From DAISJD01 sp036821645 (GTDB lineage: Bacteria; Pseudomonadota; Alphaproteobacteria; ATCC43930; CGMCC-115725), in assembly GCA_036821645.1 (NCBI GenBank), contig DAISJD010000007.1:1-55915 (forward strand): a stretch of DNA of 55,915 bases, read 5' to 3'. Below, piece after piece: positions 1-8,481 of the stretch. Made by a program: the position numbers and the translations under genes. Each line of letters begins with the position of its first letter. Position 1 is the first letter of the stretch. Below the pieces are notes generated by a model. It had not been told where the DNA came from. It did no database searches and worked only from the letters and a program-made list of their open reading frames with translations.

Positions 1-1
1 A

Positions 2-1132
2 TCAACAAACAAAGCCGATACCGTGCCGCCCCGGCCGCTTGGGTCCGACCGTGCCCCCACTCCGCCGGAACCGGGGCTTGCCAGCGCTGCGAACACGCGC
101 GATGCCATCGCCGCACAGCTCCCAGTTCCAGAGGCAGGCGGTATCTCCCTTGACAGACAGGTGGAAACCGACACGCCCGCTGAAGCCTTTACGCCCCAGA
201 CCGTCCTGCTCGCCGGACGAACCGTCGCAGCCCCCGATCCCAGCGCCGTCTTGGTCGAGACCAGTCTCGGCCTCCTCGCCTTTCCGCCCGGCGATCCAGG
301 GGGCGTGCCACCCCCCGGCACCGCGTTGCGCCTCATCGTCAGTGCCGTCGCCCCATCCTTGCGCACCGCCACCCCATCGGCCGATCGCATGGATGAAGCT
401 TCAGATGCGCCCCGCGCAGACAGTATTCCCACCGACACCGCCGCCCGATCAACGGGAAGACGACCATCATCCGTGCCCAATCAATCCATCCTGGAAGAGG
501 CGCTGAACCTATTATCGACGCGTCAGCAGCCGATACCCCAATCCCTCAGCCAACTCATGCTGCCCATGGGGGACCGGTTCATCTCGGCTTTCATCGGGGT
601 GTTGTTCGGATTGAAATCCAGCCCACGCGGTACCGACCTCGATGCCGGGATACGGCAAGCCTTGATCGAACGCGGCAGAAAACATCTGGCAGATCAATTG
701 GAAGAGACCTCAAGGACCATCGGTTCGACGAGACCGGCACAATCAAGCCCCGACATGCTGGTCACGATCCTCCCCTATCTCAGCTCCTTGACCACAGAGC
801 CGATGCGGCTCTACCGACCGATCCCGCCAACCGACAAGGACGGGCGCAAAGGGACTAAAAACAAAGAACATTTTGTGATTGAGGTGACATTGAAACGACT
901 AGGGCCGCTCCAATTCGATGGCGTCGTCCGAGAACGCCGTTTCGATCTCACACTGCGTTCGGCGACGCCCTTGCCGGAAGATTTGCGGTCCGGGATCGAA
1001 CAATGCTTTTTCAGCACCTTGAACAGCCATGGCTGGGCGGGTGCTCTTGCCTTCGGCAAGGCCACCCGCATCCCACTCCTCAATCAGGCCCCACAGGCAC
1101 CCGTACAGGCAACGATGGAAGTCGCCGTTTAA
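2..1132 (+). CDS. FliK-like/hypothetical protein, 5' end outside window
   Basis: The frame is open from the first bases of the window, so the true start probably lies upstream; the first usable start inside is a GTG at 23. The first ~150 residues are rich in Pro, Ala, Thr and Ser and look disordered. The last ~100 residues are more ordered, with a segment near LGPLQFDG and a closing helix-rich part. That arrangement (disordered N-terminus, compact C-terminus) resembles flagellar hook-length control proteins, but I see no diagnostic motif and no flagellar neighbours. It is convergent with the next gene, with only a few bases between the stops. Function is not assigned with confidence. Confidence 0.6.
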   Translation, partial: STNKADTVPPRPLGSDRAPTPPEPGLASAANTRDAIAAQLPVPEAGGISLDRQVETDTPAEAFTPQTVLLAGRTVAAPDPSAVLVETSLGLLAFPPGDPGGVPPPGTALRLIVSAVAPSLRTATPSADRMDEASDAPRADSIPTDTAARSTGRRPSSVPNQSILEEALNLLSTRQQPIPQSLSQLMLPMGDRFISAFIGVLFGLKSSPRGTDLDAGIRQALIERGRKHLADQLEETSRTIGSTRPAQSSPDMLVTILPYLSSLTTEPMRLYRPIPPTDKDGRKGTKNKEHFVIEVTLKRLGPLQFDGVVRERRFDLTLRSATPLPEDLRSGIEQCFFSTLNSHGWAGALAFGKATRIPLLNQAPQAPVQATMEVAV

Positions 1133-1136
1133 CCGA

Positions 1137-1757
1137 TCACTTCGATGTCGCAGGTTTGGCCGTAGGCGACAAGCCGTCGCCGTTCGGATAGCGGACATGC
1201 AATTGGGCCAAGGATTCGGCCGCATTGTAATCGCCGGGGCTCAATTCATTGGTCAATTGAACATTGACCTTGGCTTGAACCTGAACCGTCCGTTGGGGCG
1301 GTTCGTAAAAACCATCGGAAAAACCACCCCCGAAGAAACCACGGCGGGTCCGAAATCCGGTATGGGCAAAGAAAAACGGACCCGGATCATAATAACCGTT
1401 GGCCGTAAAGGCATCGACGTTGAAATGGCTTTCCAAAACCTTAAACCCTAAAAATCCACGGGCTTGTGCGATCTGGCTCGCACGCCAAACCGCCAAATCG
1501 AACCCAAGATCCTTACCATCTTTTTCCGCAGGCGACGCGCTATAGCGGAAGCCATAAGCCTGGGTAGTGGGCGTGACATAAGTCACCTCGACCTTATTAT
1601 CAGCCTGGATTTCTTCGCTATACCCAAAACTCTTCGCCGTCTGAATCGGCGTCAAGAGCGGGAATGTCGGTTCAGGCGTCGTACAGGCGGCGAGCAACCC
1701 CACGAGACCTGTCACAAACGCAACCCGTACGGAACGGGACAACTGGTTGGTACGCAT
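1137..1757 (-). CDS. Outer-membrane-type lipoprotein (CC0125/CC1285-like)
   Basis: The N-terminus is a lipoprotein signal: basic residues, a hydrophobic stretch and a lipobox ending LLAAC near residue 25, so the mature protein should be lipidated at that Cys. The mature part has a conserved-looking central block (VEVTYVTP, ASQIAQARGF, GFKVLES) similar to the alphaproteobacterial CC0125/CC1285 lipoprotein family. A Gly/Phe/Arg-rich loop lies near residues 125-150. A GGAG-type ribosome-binding site precedes the ATG. The role is unknown; family members are small envelope lipoproteins. The call as a lipoprotein is firm, the family name is tentative. Confidence 0.8.
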   Translation of the reverse strand: MRTNQLSRSVRVAFVTGLVGLLAACTTPEPTFPLLTPIQTAKSFGYSEEIQADNKVEVTYVTPTTQAYGFRYSASPAEKDGKDLGFDLAVWRASQIAQARGFLGFKVLESHFNVDAFTANGYYDPGPFFFAHTGFRTRRGFFGGGFSDGFYEPPQRTVQVQAKVNVQLTNELSPGDYNAAESLAQLHVRYPNGDGLSPTAKPATSK

Positions 1758-2196
1758 ATCGAGAACTCTCCGATGAGACTTTCATGGGGGATCCAGCAAC
1801 GCGACAGCCGACGGAGCCACCTGTCGAATAAAACAATGCATCACCAACAAGCCAATCCACACACTGCGGCGATAGCAAGAAAAAGTAATTTTTGTTAGTG
1901 AAATCGGCATGTTAAATAAAAAAACAACAAACTCGCACAAGAACACCCTGACCCTACACAAAATTTACGACAAAATTAGGGCATTACGCTGAACCTTACA
2001 CCTTATCTCAGCACTACCGGACAAGACAAAAACAACCAACCGACCCTATCCAATCAACAACTGACGACAGCCTATTCTATGGTGGATCAATCAAAATCAT
2101 CCCTGATCCAAATCAATTCCCCGTCATTATCCTTAAAAAAAACCACCAACCCTGCGGTTGGTGGTTTTTGGAATGCATTGCGAACCGGACTTGGGT
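1758..2196. other. Intergenic region, AT-rich
   Basis: About 440 bases between two minus-strand genes. It must hold the promoter of the lipoprotein gene, and it holds the terminator of the downstream end of the oligopeptidase gene. Bases 1860-2130 are noticeably AT-richer than the flanks. I see no convincing gene or RNA here. Confidence 0.6.
2135..2170 (-). terminator. Rho-independent terminator of the oligopeptidase gene
   Basis: A perfect 10-bp stem (2141-2150 paired with 2157-2166) with a 6-base loop, flanked by A-run on the left and T-run on the right. It can work on both strands; on the minus strand it lies ~30 bases after the stop of the prolyl oligopeptidase gene. Confidence 0.85.
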
Positions 2197-4377
2197 TTAA
2201 GATTTCGCCTTCAATTGCCACGTAAAGAACGTGAAGAGGTCTGTTTGTTCATCCAAGATCTTAGAAAACGGCTTACCCTGCCCATGTCCGGCCGCATGTT
2301 CATAGCGCAAGAGGATCGGGTGCTTTGCATCGTCTTTGTTGCCCGCATCCTGACGCAGACGGGCAACCATCTTCAAAGCATGTAAGGGGGCGACCCGCGA
2401 ATCAGTATCTGCCGTCATAAACAGGGTCGCCGGATAGGTCGTGCCCGGCTGAATATGATGGTAAGGGGAATAAGCGTAAAGCCATTTAAACTGCTGCGGA
2501 TCCTCGGCAGAGCCATATTCAGGAATCCAAAGCTTGGCAATTTCGAATTGATGATACCGCACCATATCGAGCAAGGGTACAGCAGAAACGGCCGCTTGAT
2601 AGAGTTCCGGATGCTGGGTGATCGCAGCGCCCACCAAGAGACCGCCATTCGAACCGCCATAAATCCCAAGCTGTTCTTTTTGTGTGTATTTTTCCTTCAC
2701 TAGATATTTTGCCGCTTCGGCAAAATCATCGAATACGGTCTGTTTTTTGCTAAGCATCCCAGCCGCGTGCCAGGCCTCGCCATATTCGTCTCCGCCCCGC
2801 AGATTCGCCACGGCATAGATGCCACCTTGTTCCAACCAGTAATAAATCGATCCACTGAAAGCCGGGGTCAAATTGACCCGGAACCCACCATAACCATACA
2901 GAATGGTCGGATTATGCCCGTCCAACACCACACCCTTTTTCGCGATGATAAACATCGGAACCTTGGTGCCGTCTTTGGAAGGATAAAAAACTTGCTTGAC
3001 CGTAACCATGCGCGGATCAACCCCTTCCGGCAAGTCGGGGGCAAGCCACGCATTGGTCGTGCGACCATGCACGTCGAAGCGAAAACCCGTCTGAGGTTGA
3101 TTATAAGATTGGTAGACGAAAAACGCATCGCGGCGCTTCTCGCTGACGGCAAGGGCGCTCACCGTGCCGATGCCCGGCAAGGCGACATCGCGTTTACGCC
3201 GCCCCTGCAAATCGACCGTGACAATGCGGCTCGACGCATCTTGAAGATAGCTCAAGACAAGGCGATTGCCGCCCGCCACCTCGACATCGGTCAAAACGCC
3301 GGGCTGTTCGCGAACGATTTCAACCCAATTTTCCCGCTGGGGATTGGTGGCATCCACCCGGAAGAGATGATACCGGCTGGCCCCGTCATTGGTCATGACA
3401 TAGAGGGCCCCCTTATAGACGAACCCGCGATGGATGGCACTCACCCCCCGGGTCAGCAACAGAGGGCCCTTTTCGCTCTTCAAATCTTTTAAATAAAGAT
3501 CCGACTGGGATGTGCCTTTTTCCACGGTGAACAGCAAAAAGCGACCATCATCGGATACATGGGCCGAGGGAATTTCCGCTTCTTTAAGACCAAGCCCCTC
3601 GCCGAATACCAACGGATCGCCATCGCCGGTCGGGTTTTGGCCCAGAGTATGACGATAGATCCGCACGTTATACAGTTCTTGGCCGGCTTGCACAGCACCG
3701 CCGCGCGGACGCCCATAGTAAAAACCGGACCCATCGGGCAGCCACGCAATCTCGGCGGCCCGAGCCGGGAAAATCGATTCTTTCTGCAATTTCCCGGTCT
3801 CAACATCCAGGACATGCAAGACGCTGATTTCCGATCCGTTGGATGAAACGCCATAGGCGACATAACGGCCATCGGGCGACGGCTTATACCAATCGAGGGC
3901 GACGGTACCCTGTTCGCTCATCATATTGGGGTCGATGACGACCCGTTCGATCCCTTGGTCGCCGGTCCGCCGGTAAAGCGGCGGCTGGTTCTGATCGGCT
4001 TCGCGCCGACGATAGAAAACCGTATCGCCGCCAACCTGCACGTCGCGGATCTGGCCGACGGTTAAAAGTTTGGCAAGGCGGGCGCGTAGGTCAGCCCGTC
4101 CCGGTTGAGATCCCAATACGGCCTGTGTATAGGCCATTTCATCATCGCCGAAACGCCGGGTCGCAGGCGATTGTGCATCTTCAAGAAACCGGAATGGATC
4201 CGAAACCGTGACTCCGTGGATCGTTTCTTCGAGAGGTTGCGGCTGCAACCGGGTGCGCGCGGGCAATTCCGCCGCCAACACATCAAGGGATGGGACTGCC
4301 ATCGCCAAGACCAAGACCAGGGCGGCCCGCGATATACGATTCCGCAACCCGGCGGTCGGCTCATCTCTCGCTATCAT
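2197..4377 (-). CDS. Secreted prolyl oligopeptidase (S9A)
   Basis: Serine peptidase of the prolyl oligopeptidase family, which cuts short peptides after proline. The N-terminus has a signal peptide (hydrophobic AALVLVLAMAVP followed by a LAAE-type site), so it should act in the periplasm. A beta-propeller region covers about residues 70-430 and the alpha/beta hydrolase domain follows. The catalytic triad is visible: Ser in GGSNGG (~576), Asp in TDSRV (~659) and His in AAGHG (~698). Length of 726 residues is normal for the family. I chose the ATG at 4377 because GAGGA lies 7 bases upstream; a TTG further out is less likely. It is separated by ~60 bases from the DUF3501 gene upstream and ends in a strong terminator. 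Confidence 0.93.
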   Translation of the reverse strand: MIARDEPTAGLRNRISRAALVLVLAMAVPSLDVLAAELPARTRLQPQPLEETIHGVTVSDPFRFLEDAQSPATRRFGDDEMAYTQAVLGSQPGRADLRARLAKLLTVGQIRDVQVGGDTVFYRRREADQNQPPLYRRTGDQGIERVVIDPNMMSEQGTVALDWYKPSPDGRYVAYGVSSNGSEISVLHVLDVETGKLQKESIFPARAAEIAWLPDGSGFYYGRPRGGAVQAGQELYNVRIYRHTLGQNPTGDGDPLVFGEGLGLKEAEIPSAHVSDDGRFLLFTVEKGTSQSDLYLKDLKSEKGPLLLTRGVSAIHRGFVYKGALYVMTNDGASRYHLFRVDATNPQRENWVEIVREQPGVLTDVEVAGGNRLVLSYLQDASSRIVTVDLQGRRKRDVALPGIGTVSALAVSEKRRDAFFVYQSYNQPQTGFRFDVHGRTTNAWLAPDLPEGVDPRMVTVKQVFYPSKDGTKVPMFIIAKKGVVLDGHNPTILYGYGGFRVNLTPAFSGSIYYWLEQGGIYAVANLRGGDEYGEAWHAAGMLSKKQTVFDDFAEAAKYLVKEKYTQKEQLGIYGGSNGGLLVGAAITQHPELYQAAVSAVPLLDMVRYHQFEIAKLWIPEYGSAEDPQQFKWLYAYSPYHHIQPGTTYPATLFMTADTDSRVAPLHALKMVARLRQDAGNKDDAKHPILLRYEHAAGHGQGKPFSKILDEQTDLFTFFTWQLKAKS

Positions 4378-4440
4378 TCGTTCCTCATTCAACGCAAAAC
4401 CCGCCCGCGTGCCAGTCGCGACCTCTGGCCCGAAACGAGC

Positions 4441-5046
4441 CTATAGATCTTCGGCAAGCGCCGCCCGGACGGCATCCGGCATGACGGCCAAATGACCGTA
4501 ATGCGGATGATCGAAGCCCAGCAGAATTTGCCCGCTCTTGGTTCGAAACGCAACGGCTTGCGCCTCAGTGAGGCTAAAGGTAACAAACTGAACGGCCGAC
4601 GCCTTGCCCTCGGGGCTGGTATTTTCCCGTTCGGCATCCGGGAGGCCCCGGACGATGTCCCCAGCGATATTGAGCAGCATATGGTTTTCGATATGCCCCA
4701 ATTGGCTCAGCACCGAGCGGCGGCGCATCGGATCGTCGACTTCGATCATGACCGTGGCGATCAATTGCCGCCCCTGTGGGATCAAGGCGCGATAAGCCCC
4801 AATTTCCTCTAGAACTTGGGCATCGCCACCATTTTCAATATACAACATTTCCTGAATCTGATGGCGAATCGTCAGCCAATTTTCGAAATAGAACGTCGTA
4901 AACGGCCCGACTTCGACCCGACGATTCCGCTTCAAAACGGCCATATCACGGCGGGCCTGTTCACGCTGCGGCAGGTAATCGGAACGGGACAGAATATCGC
5001 CGGGCACGATATCGCGCTTCGTCACTGGGGTGGAAATAGGCGACAT
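4441..5046 (-). CDS. DUF3501 family protein
   Basis: A 201-residue protein with the signature of DUF3501: a PGDILSRSDYLP-like start, then a conserved block with FYFENWLTIRHQIQEML near residue 50. No catalytic residues are known for the family. It usually travels with a rubrerythrin and a GlpC-like Fe-S protein, as here, which points to a shared role in peroxide or iron-sulfur stress. The start at 5046 is supported by AGAAGG upstream and by the fit to family N-termini; an in-frame extension upstream is unlikely. It lies 93 bases after the Fe-S gene and is probably co-transcribed with it. Confidence 0.85.
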   Translation of the reverse strand: MSPISTPVTKRDIVPGDILSRSDYLPQREQARRDMAVLKRNRRVEVGPFTTFYFENWLTIRHQIQEMLYIENGGDAQVLEEIGAYRALIPQGRQLIATVMIEVDDPMRRRSVLSQLGHIENHMLLNIAGDIVRGLPDAERENTSPEGKASAVQFVTFSLTEAQAVAFRTKSGQILLGFDHPHYGHLAVMPDAVRAALAEDL

Positions 5047-5139
5047 GACGGGGCACCTTCTCTTGATCACGATAAAACACGAGACACGCCAATTGCGAAC
5101 CAAACCGGCCGAACACCGGATAAGCGGCGGCAGTTTGCC

Positions 5140-6492
5140 TTAAAAGGCAACCCCATAGGCGCGCGCGAACAAGATCACGGGATGCGCCTGATCGGGCAAG
5201 GCCTGATCGGGCCCCACCACCCGCTCCAACCCTTGCATGATATGGGGCCCTGCCAACGGACACTCGGAGGCGACATGGGCAGTCCCGTGATTCGCCACCG
5301 CCCGTGCGACCGGTTTGCCGACCTTCATCGCAACCTCGAAAAATTCGTCGCGAACCCCCCAGGATCCTCCGTGACCGGAACAGCGTTCAACCACCTCGAC
5401 GCGGGTATCGGGAATGAGGCGCAACAATTCCGCCGCCTTTTGCCCCATATTCTGAGCCCGGGCGTGACAGGCGAGATGGACGGTAACACCCCCTTCAAGC
5501 GGCGTCAGCCCCGGTGCAAGCCCCTCTTTTTTCGCGATATCGACCAAATACTCGCTGAGATCGCTGGTGTTATCAGCCAGACGGCGGATTTCTTGATCGT
5601 CAGGCAGCAAAAGCGGCCATTCAAATTTCAGCATCAAGGCGCAGGATGGGACCAGGGCAATGATCCGGTATCCTTGATCGACCAAGGGCAGCAATGCGGC
5701 GGCGACCGTGCGGGCCTTCTCGGCAACATCGCTCAAATCGCCCTGCTCCAATTGCGGCATGCCGCAACAACCGGGATAGCTTACCACCGTATCGACGCCG
5801 TTATGGGCCAAGACGGCACGAGCGGCAAGCCCGATTTCCGGTTCATTATGCTCGACGAAACAAGTTGCGTACAACACGGCCTTACGGCCGAATGCCGGGG
5901 CTGTCTCATTGATCGCCGGGGCCGCAAGCGCCCGGTTCTGAAAGGATTGGAACGCAAATTTCGGCAATTGCGCATCGGGCGCAATCCCGGCAACCTTCTG
6001 CATCAAGGGGCGGGTCACGGTATTGCCGCGCGCACTCGCCCAATTGACGACAGGGGCAACCAGAGAGGCAAGACCGCCGTTGCGGTCCATTTTCGTCATC
6101 TCCCGCACAGCCGGGTTCGACTTGCCCTGCTGAAACTCCGCCGCCCGATAGCGCAAGATGAGGTGCGGGAAGTCGAGGTCAAATTCATGGGGTGGTACAT
6201 AAGGACATTTCGTCATGAAGCACAGATCGCACAAGGTGCAGGCATCCACGACCTTTTTGTAATCGGCCTTTGCCACGGAATCGAGTTCCCCGGTCGGGGC
6301 TTCGTCAACGAGATCGAACAGACGCGGAAACGAATCGCATAGGTTGAAACACCGACGACACCCGTGACAAATATCGAAAACCCGATGCATTTCGGTTTCG
6401 ATCGCATCCATATTGTAGAATTCCGGGTTTTGCCAATCCAACGGATGGCGGAACGGGCGCCCGTGATCATCCTGTGCGTCTGGTTTGGCCAT
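5140..6492 (-). CDS. GlpC-like Fe-S oxidoreductase (heterodisulfide reductase-related)
   Basis: A 450-residue soluble protein with two four-cysteine clusters near the N-terminus: C42/C45/C48/C52 and C85/C88/C91/C96 followed by Pro. These should bind [4Fe-4S] centres. Two CCG-type domains follow: the first has a full CCG (C242-C243), the second has CSGHGG at ~371, where the double Cys is reduced to one. This is the layout of GlpC and heterodisulfide reductase-type electron carriers. The rubrerythrin immediately upstream lacks a rubredoxin domain, so this protein is a plausible electron partner for it (inference). A GGGGGG-rich ribosome-binding site precedes the ATG. Confidence 0.88.
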   Translation of the reverse strand: MAKPDAQDDHGRPFRHPLDWQNPEFYNMDAIETEMHRVFDICHGCRRCFNLCDSFPRLFDLVDEAPTGELDSVAKADYKKVVDACTLCDLCFMTKCPYVPPHEFDLDFPHLILRYRAAEFQQGKSNPAVREMTKMDRNGGLASLVAPVVNWASARGNTVTRPLMQKVAGIAPDAQLPKFAFQSFQNRALAAPAINETAPAFGRKAVLYATCFVEHNEPEIGLAARAVLAHNGVDTVVSYPGCCGMPQLEQGDLSDVAEKARTVAAALLPLVDQGYRIIALVPSCALMLKFEWPLLLPDDQEIRRLADNTSDLSEYLVDIAKKEGLAPGLTPLEGGVTVHLACHARAQNMGQKAAELLRLIPDTRVEVVERCSGHGGSWGVRDEFFEVAMKVGKPVARAVANHGTAHVASECPLAGPHIMQGLERVVGPDQALPDQAHPVILFARAYGVAF

Positions 6493-6560
6493 TGTGCCCC
6501 CCCGGTTTTATGCATTTAAAAGAAGAAGACTGAAGACGAAATTCGGGAACAGACCCCGAT

Positions 6561-6600
6561 AAAAACCCCGCCCAGCGCGAAAGAGCCAAGCGGGGTTTTT
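6561..6600 (-). terminator. Terminator after rubrerythrin
   Basis: Perfect inverted repeat of 10 bases, AAAAACCCCG and CGGGGTTTTT, with a 20-base loop. It lies between rubrerythrin and the Fe-S gene on the same strand. It may act as a partial terminator that lowers expression of the two downstream genes relative to rubrerythrin. Confidence 0.75.
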
Positions 6601-6631
6601 ATTCAGCACACGATCAGCAAGGACCGAAGGC

Positions 6632-7054
6632 TCAGCTATTCAGCGATTCGAGGGCCTTGGCAAACCGGCCGGCATGGGACCGTTCAGCCTTGGCAAGGGT
6701 CTCAAACCATTCGGCAATTTCCTCGAAACCTTCTTCACGGGCACTGCGGGCCATACCCGGATACATGTCCGTATATTCGTGGGTTTCACCAGCGATGGAG
6801 GCTTCGAGGTTCAAAGCCGTAGAACCGATCGGCTTGCCAGTGGCCGGATCGCCAACAGCTTCCAAGAATTCCAAGTGACCATGGGCATGGCCCGTCTCGC
6901 CTTCGGCCGTCGAACGGAACACGGCGGCAACATCGTTGTAGCCTTCTACGTCGGCCTTTTGTGCGAAATAGAGATAACGACGGTTGGCTTGGCTTTCGCC
7001 AGCAAACGCTTCTTTCAGATTAGCTTCGGTCTTGGTACCGGCCAGCTTAGTCAT
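6632..7054 (-). CDS. Rubrerythrin (diiron domain only)
   Basis: A 140-residue ferritin-like diiron protein. Iron ligands are visible: E20, E53 with H56 (ExxH), E90/E93, and E124 with H127 (ExxH). Rubrerythrins reduce hydrogen peroxide in the cytoplasm. The usual C-terminal rubredoxin domain with its CxxC pairs is missing, so it needs an outside electron donor; the Fe-S protein encoded next is the obvious candidate (inference). I chose the ATG at 7054 because GGGAGG stands a few bases upstream and the family N-terminus starts there. The gene has its own terminator and an Irr-box-like element ~90 bases upstream. Confidence 0.93.
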   Translation of the reverse strand: MTKLAGTKTEANLKEAFAGESQANRRYLYFAQKADVEGYNDVAAVFRSTAEGETGHAHGHLEFLEAVGDPATGKPIGSTALNLEASIAGETHEYTDMYPGMARSAREEGFEEIAEWFETLAKAERSHAGRFAKALESLNS

Positions 7055-7392
7055 CCTTGCCTCCCAAAAAAAACTCCGCCTTCGCATGAAGGCACCGCGT
7101 TATCAGATCATCACCCAATCGGGGTAACGCCGTCAATCAATTTAGAACGATTCTATGATTGCGAACCACAGAACAATCGACATACCCGACAAGCGCGTAT
7201 GAGACACCATATCCTTCCCATCTGGCAACCGAGATTAACGATCCCGACACCGGATGAGCGCGCGGGCATAATACAAGATTGTTTTCAGCTCTCAAGAGAA
7301 AGGACGCGACCTTGCCGGGTTTTTCACACCATGACGGGGGTCTGCCGCAATTTTGCGCAGTAATGCCGGTGATAAAATGAGAATGATTATTA
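7055..7392. other. Regulatory region upstream of rubrerythrin
   Basis: About 340 bases between the cyclase gene and rubrerythrin, both on the minus strand. It holds two iron-regulator-like sites, listed separately. No gene or structured RNA was seen in it. Confidence 0.6.
7141..7157. promoter_or_regulatory. Irr-box-like operator
   Basis: TTTAGAACGATTCTATG contains the inverted repeat TAGAA-N3-TTCTA. Arm sequence and 3-base spacing resemble the iron-control element bound by Irr in alphaproteobacteria. It lies ~90 bases upstream of the rubrerythrin start, a sensible place for control. Recognition is from memory of the motif, not from a matrix score. Confidence 0.55.
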
Positions 7393-7397
7393 TTATC
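7379..7397. promoter_or_regulatory. Fur-box-like sequence
   Basis: GAGAATGATTATTATTATC matches the classical 19-base Fur box at 16 positions by my count. It overlaps the stop codon of the cyclase gene and lies ~325 bases upstream of rubrerythrin, which is far for direct repression. It may serve a promoter I did not identify, or be chance in an AT-rich spot. Confidence 0.35.
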
Positions 7398-8478
7398 CCA
7401 ACGTCCAAACGGTCATCTTTTCTTCACGCCCCCGAATGGTCTGCGGTTCGCGCTGATGAAAACCGTTCAGCAGTTCCTTGGCTTCTGGACCTTCTTTTTG
7501 CATCCGCTCGACCAAGGTTTCGCTCAACACAATCGAACTGTCGAGCGGACGCGCCAACCCTTCGAGGCGGCTTGCAACGTTCACCGTATCGCCGATCGTC
7601 GCAAATTCGAGGCGGCGTTCATCGCCGATATTACCCAAAAGGACCGGTCCGTAATGGAGGCCGATGACGACCCGGATCGGCTTCAGTTTTTCTGCAATGC
7701 GTTCTTCATTCCAAGAATCGATCGTGCGCTTCATCCCCAACGCAGCTTTAAGCGCATTGGTTGCATCTTTGGGGCCGGGTCGCGGTGTGCCGAAGGACGC
7801 CATCATCCCGTCGCCCAAATATTTATCGATGGTTCCGTTGGCCGCAAACACTTCCGAGCCGACCCGGGCGAAAAAACCGCGCAGAAGGCCGAACACTTCG
7901 GCCGGGGTCTCTTCGGCGCACATCTTGGTAAATCCGACCATATCGATGAACAGGACGGCCACGTCTTGAGCCACGGGCGAGGCAAAAGCCTCTTGTTCTT
8001 CCGCCAACAACTCGACCATACCCGGCGCGAAATACCGTGACAGATTCGTGCGTGCTCGTTCCGCATCTTCGCGCCGATGCACCGCATCCTTCAATTGATG
8101 GGCATCATCGATTGCTTTTTTCAAGGTTACTTCAAGGTCACTGAAATCGATCGGCTTGGTTACAAAATCGGAGGCCCCTCGGTTCATCGCCGTTCTGATG
8201 TTCGCCATATCGCCATAAGCCGACACGACGACGGTCTTCAACAGGGAATGACGCTCGATAATATGCCCCAAAAGGGTCAAACCATCCATGCCCGGCATAC
8301 TGATATCGGTCAGAACCACATCGACATCCGGCTCGCGCGCCAAAACATCCAAGGCTTGATTGCCATCGCGCGCAAATAAAAAGCGATATTCACCACGCCT
8401 GATGACGCGGCGGAAACGCTGCATCATCATCGATTCTACATCAGGTTCGTCGTCGACGATCAGTACCGTTGCGATCAT
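7393..8478 (-). CDS. Response regulator fused to class III adenylate cyclase
   Basis: A receiver domain (residues ~1-125) with the acidic pair D9/D10, phospho-acceptor D58 in LTDISMPGMDG and K108 is joined by a short helical linker to a class III nucleotidyl cyclase domain (~170-350). Metal-binding D179 (FIDMVGFT) and D223 (YLGDG) are present, as are N300 and R304 (TVNVASR) and the purine-contact K219, which suggests ATP as substrate. The second substrate position, often Thr or Asp, appears to be A293. It should make cAMP in response to phosphorylation. It starts 3 bases after the preceding receiver gene, so the two are co-transcribed. No histidine kinase lies nearby. Confidence 0.92.
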   Translation of the reverse strand: MIATVLIVDDEPDVESMMMQRFRRVIRRGEYRFLFARDGNQALDVLAREPDVDVVLTDISMPGMDGLTLLGHIIERHSLLKTVVVSAYGDMANIRTAMNRGASDFVTKPIDFSDLEVTLKKAIDDAHQLKDAVHRREDAERARTNLSRYFAPGMVELLAEEQEAFASPVAQDVAVLFIDMVGFTKMCAEETPAEVFGLLRGFFARVGSEVFAANGTIDKYLGDGMMASFGTPRPGPKDATNALKAALGMKRTIDSWNEERIAEKLKPIRVVIGLHYGPVLLGNIGDERRLEFATIGDTVNVASRLEGLARPLDSSIVLSETLVERMQKEGPEAKELLNGFHQREPQTIRGREEKMTVWTLG

Positions 8479-8481
8479 GGT

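Noticed and set aside
4816..6342. A 508-residue open frame antisense to the Fe-S protein and DUF3501 gene
   Set aside because: The minus-strand genes have clear motifs; this frame has none.
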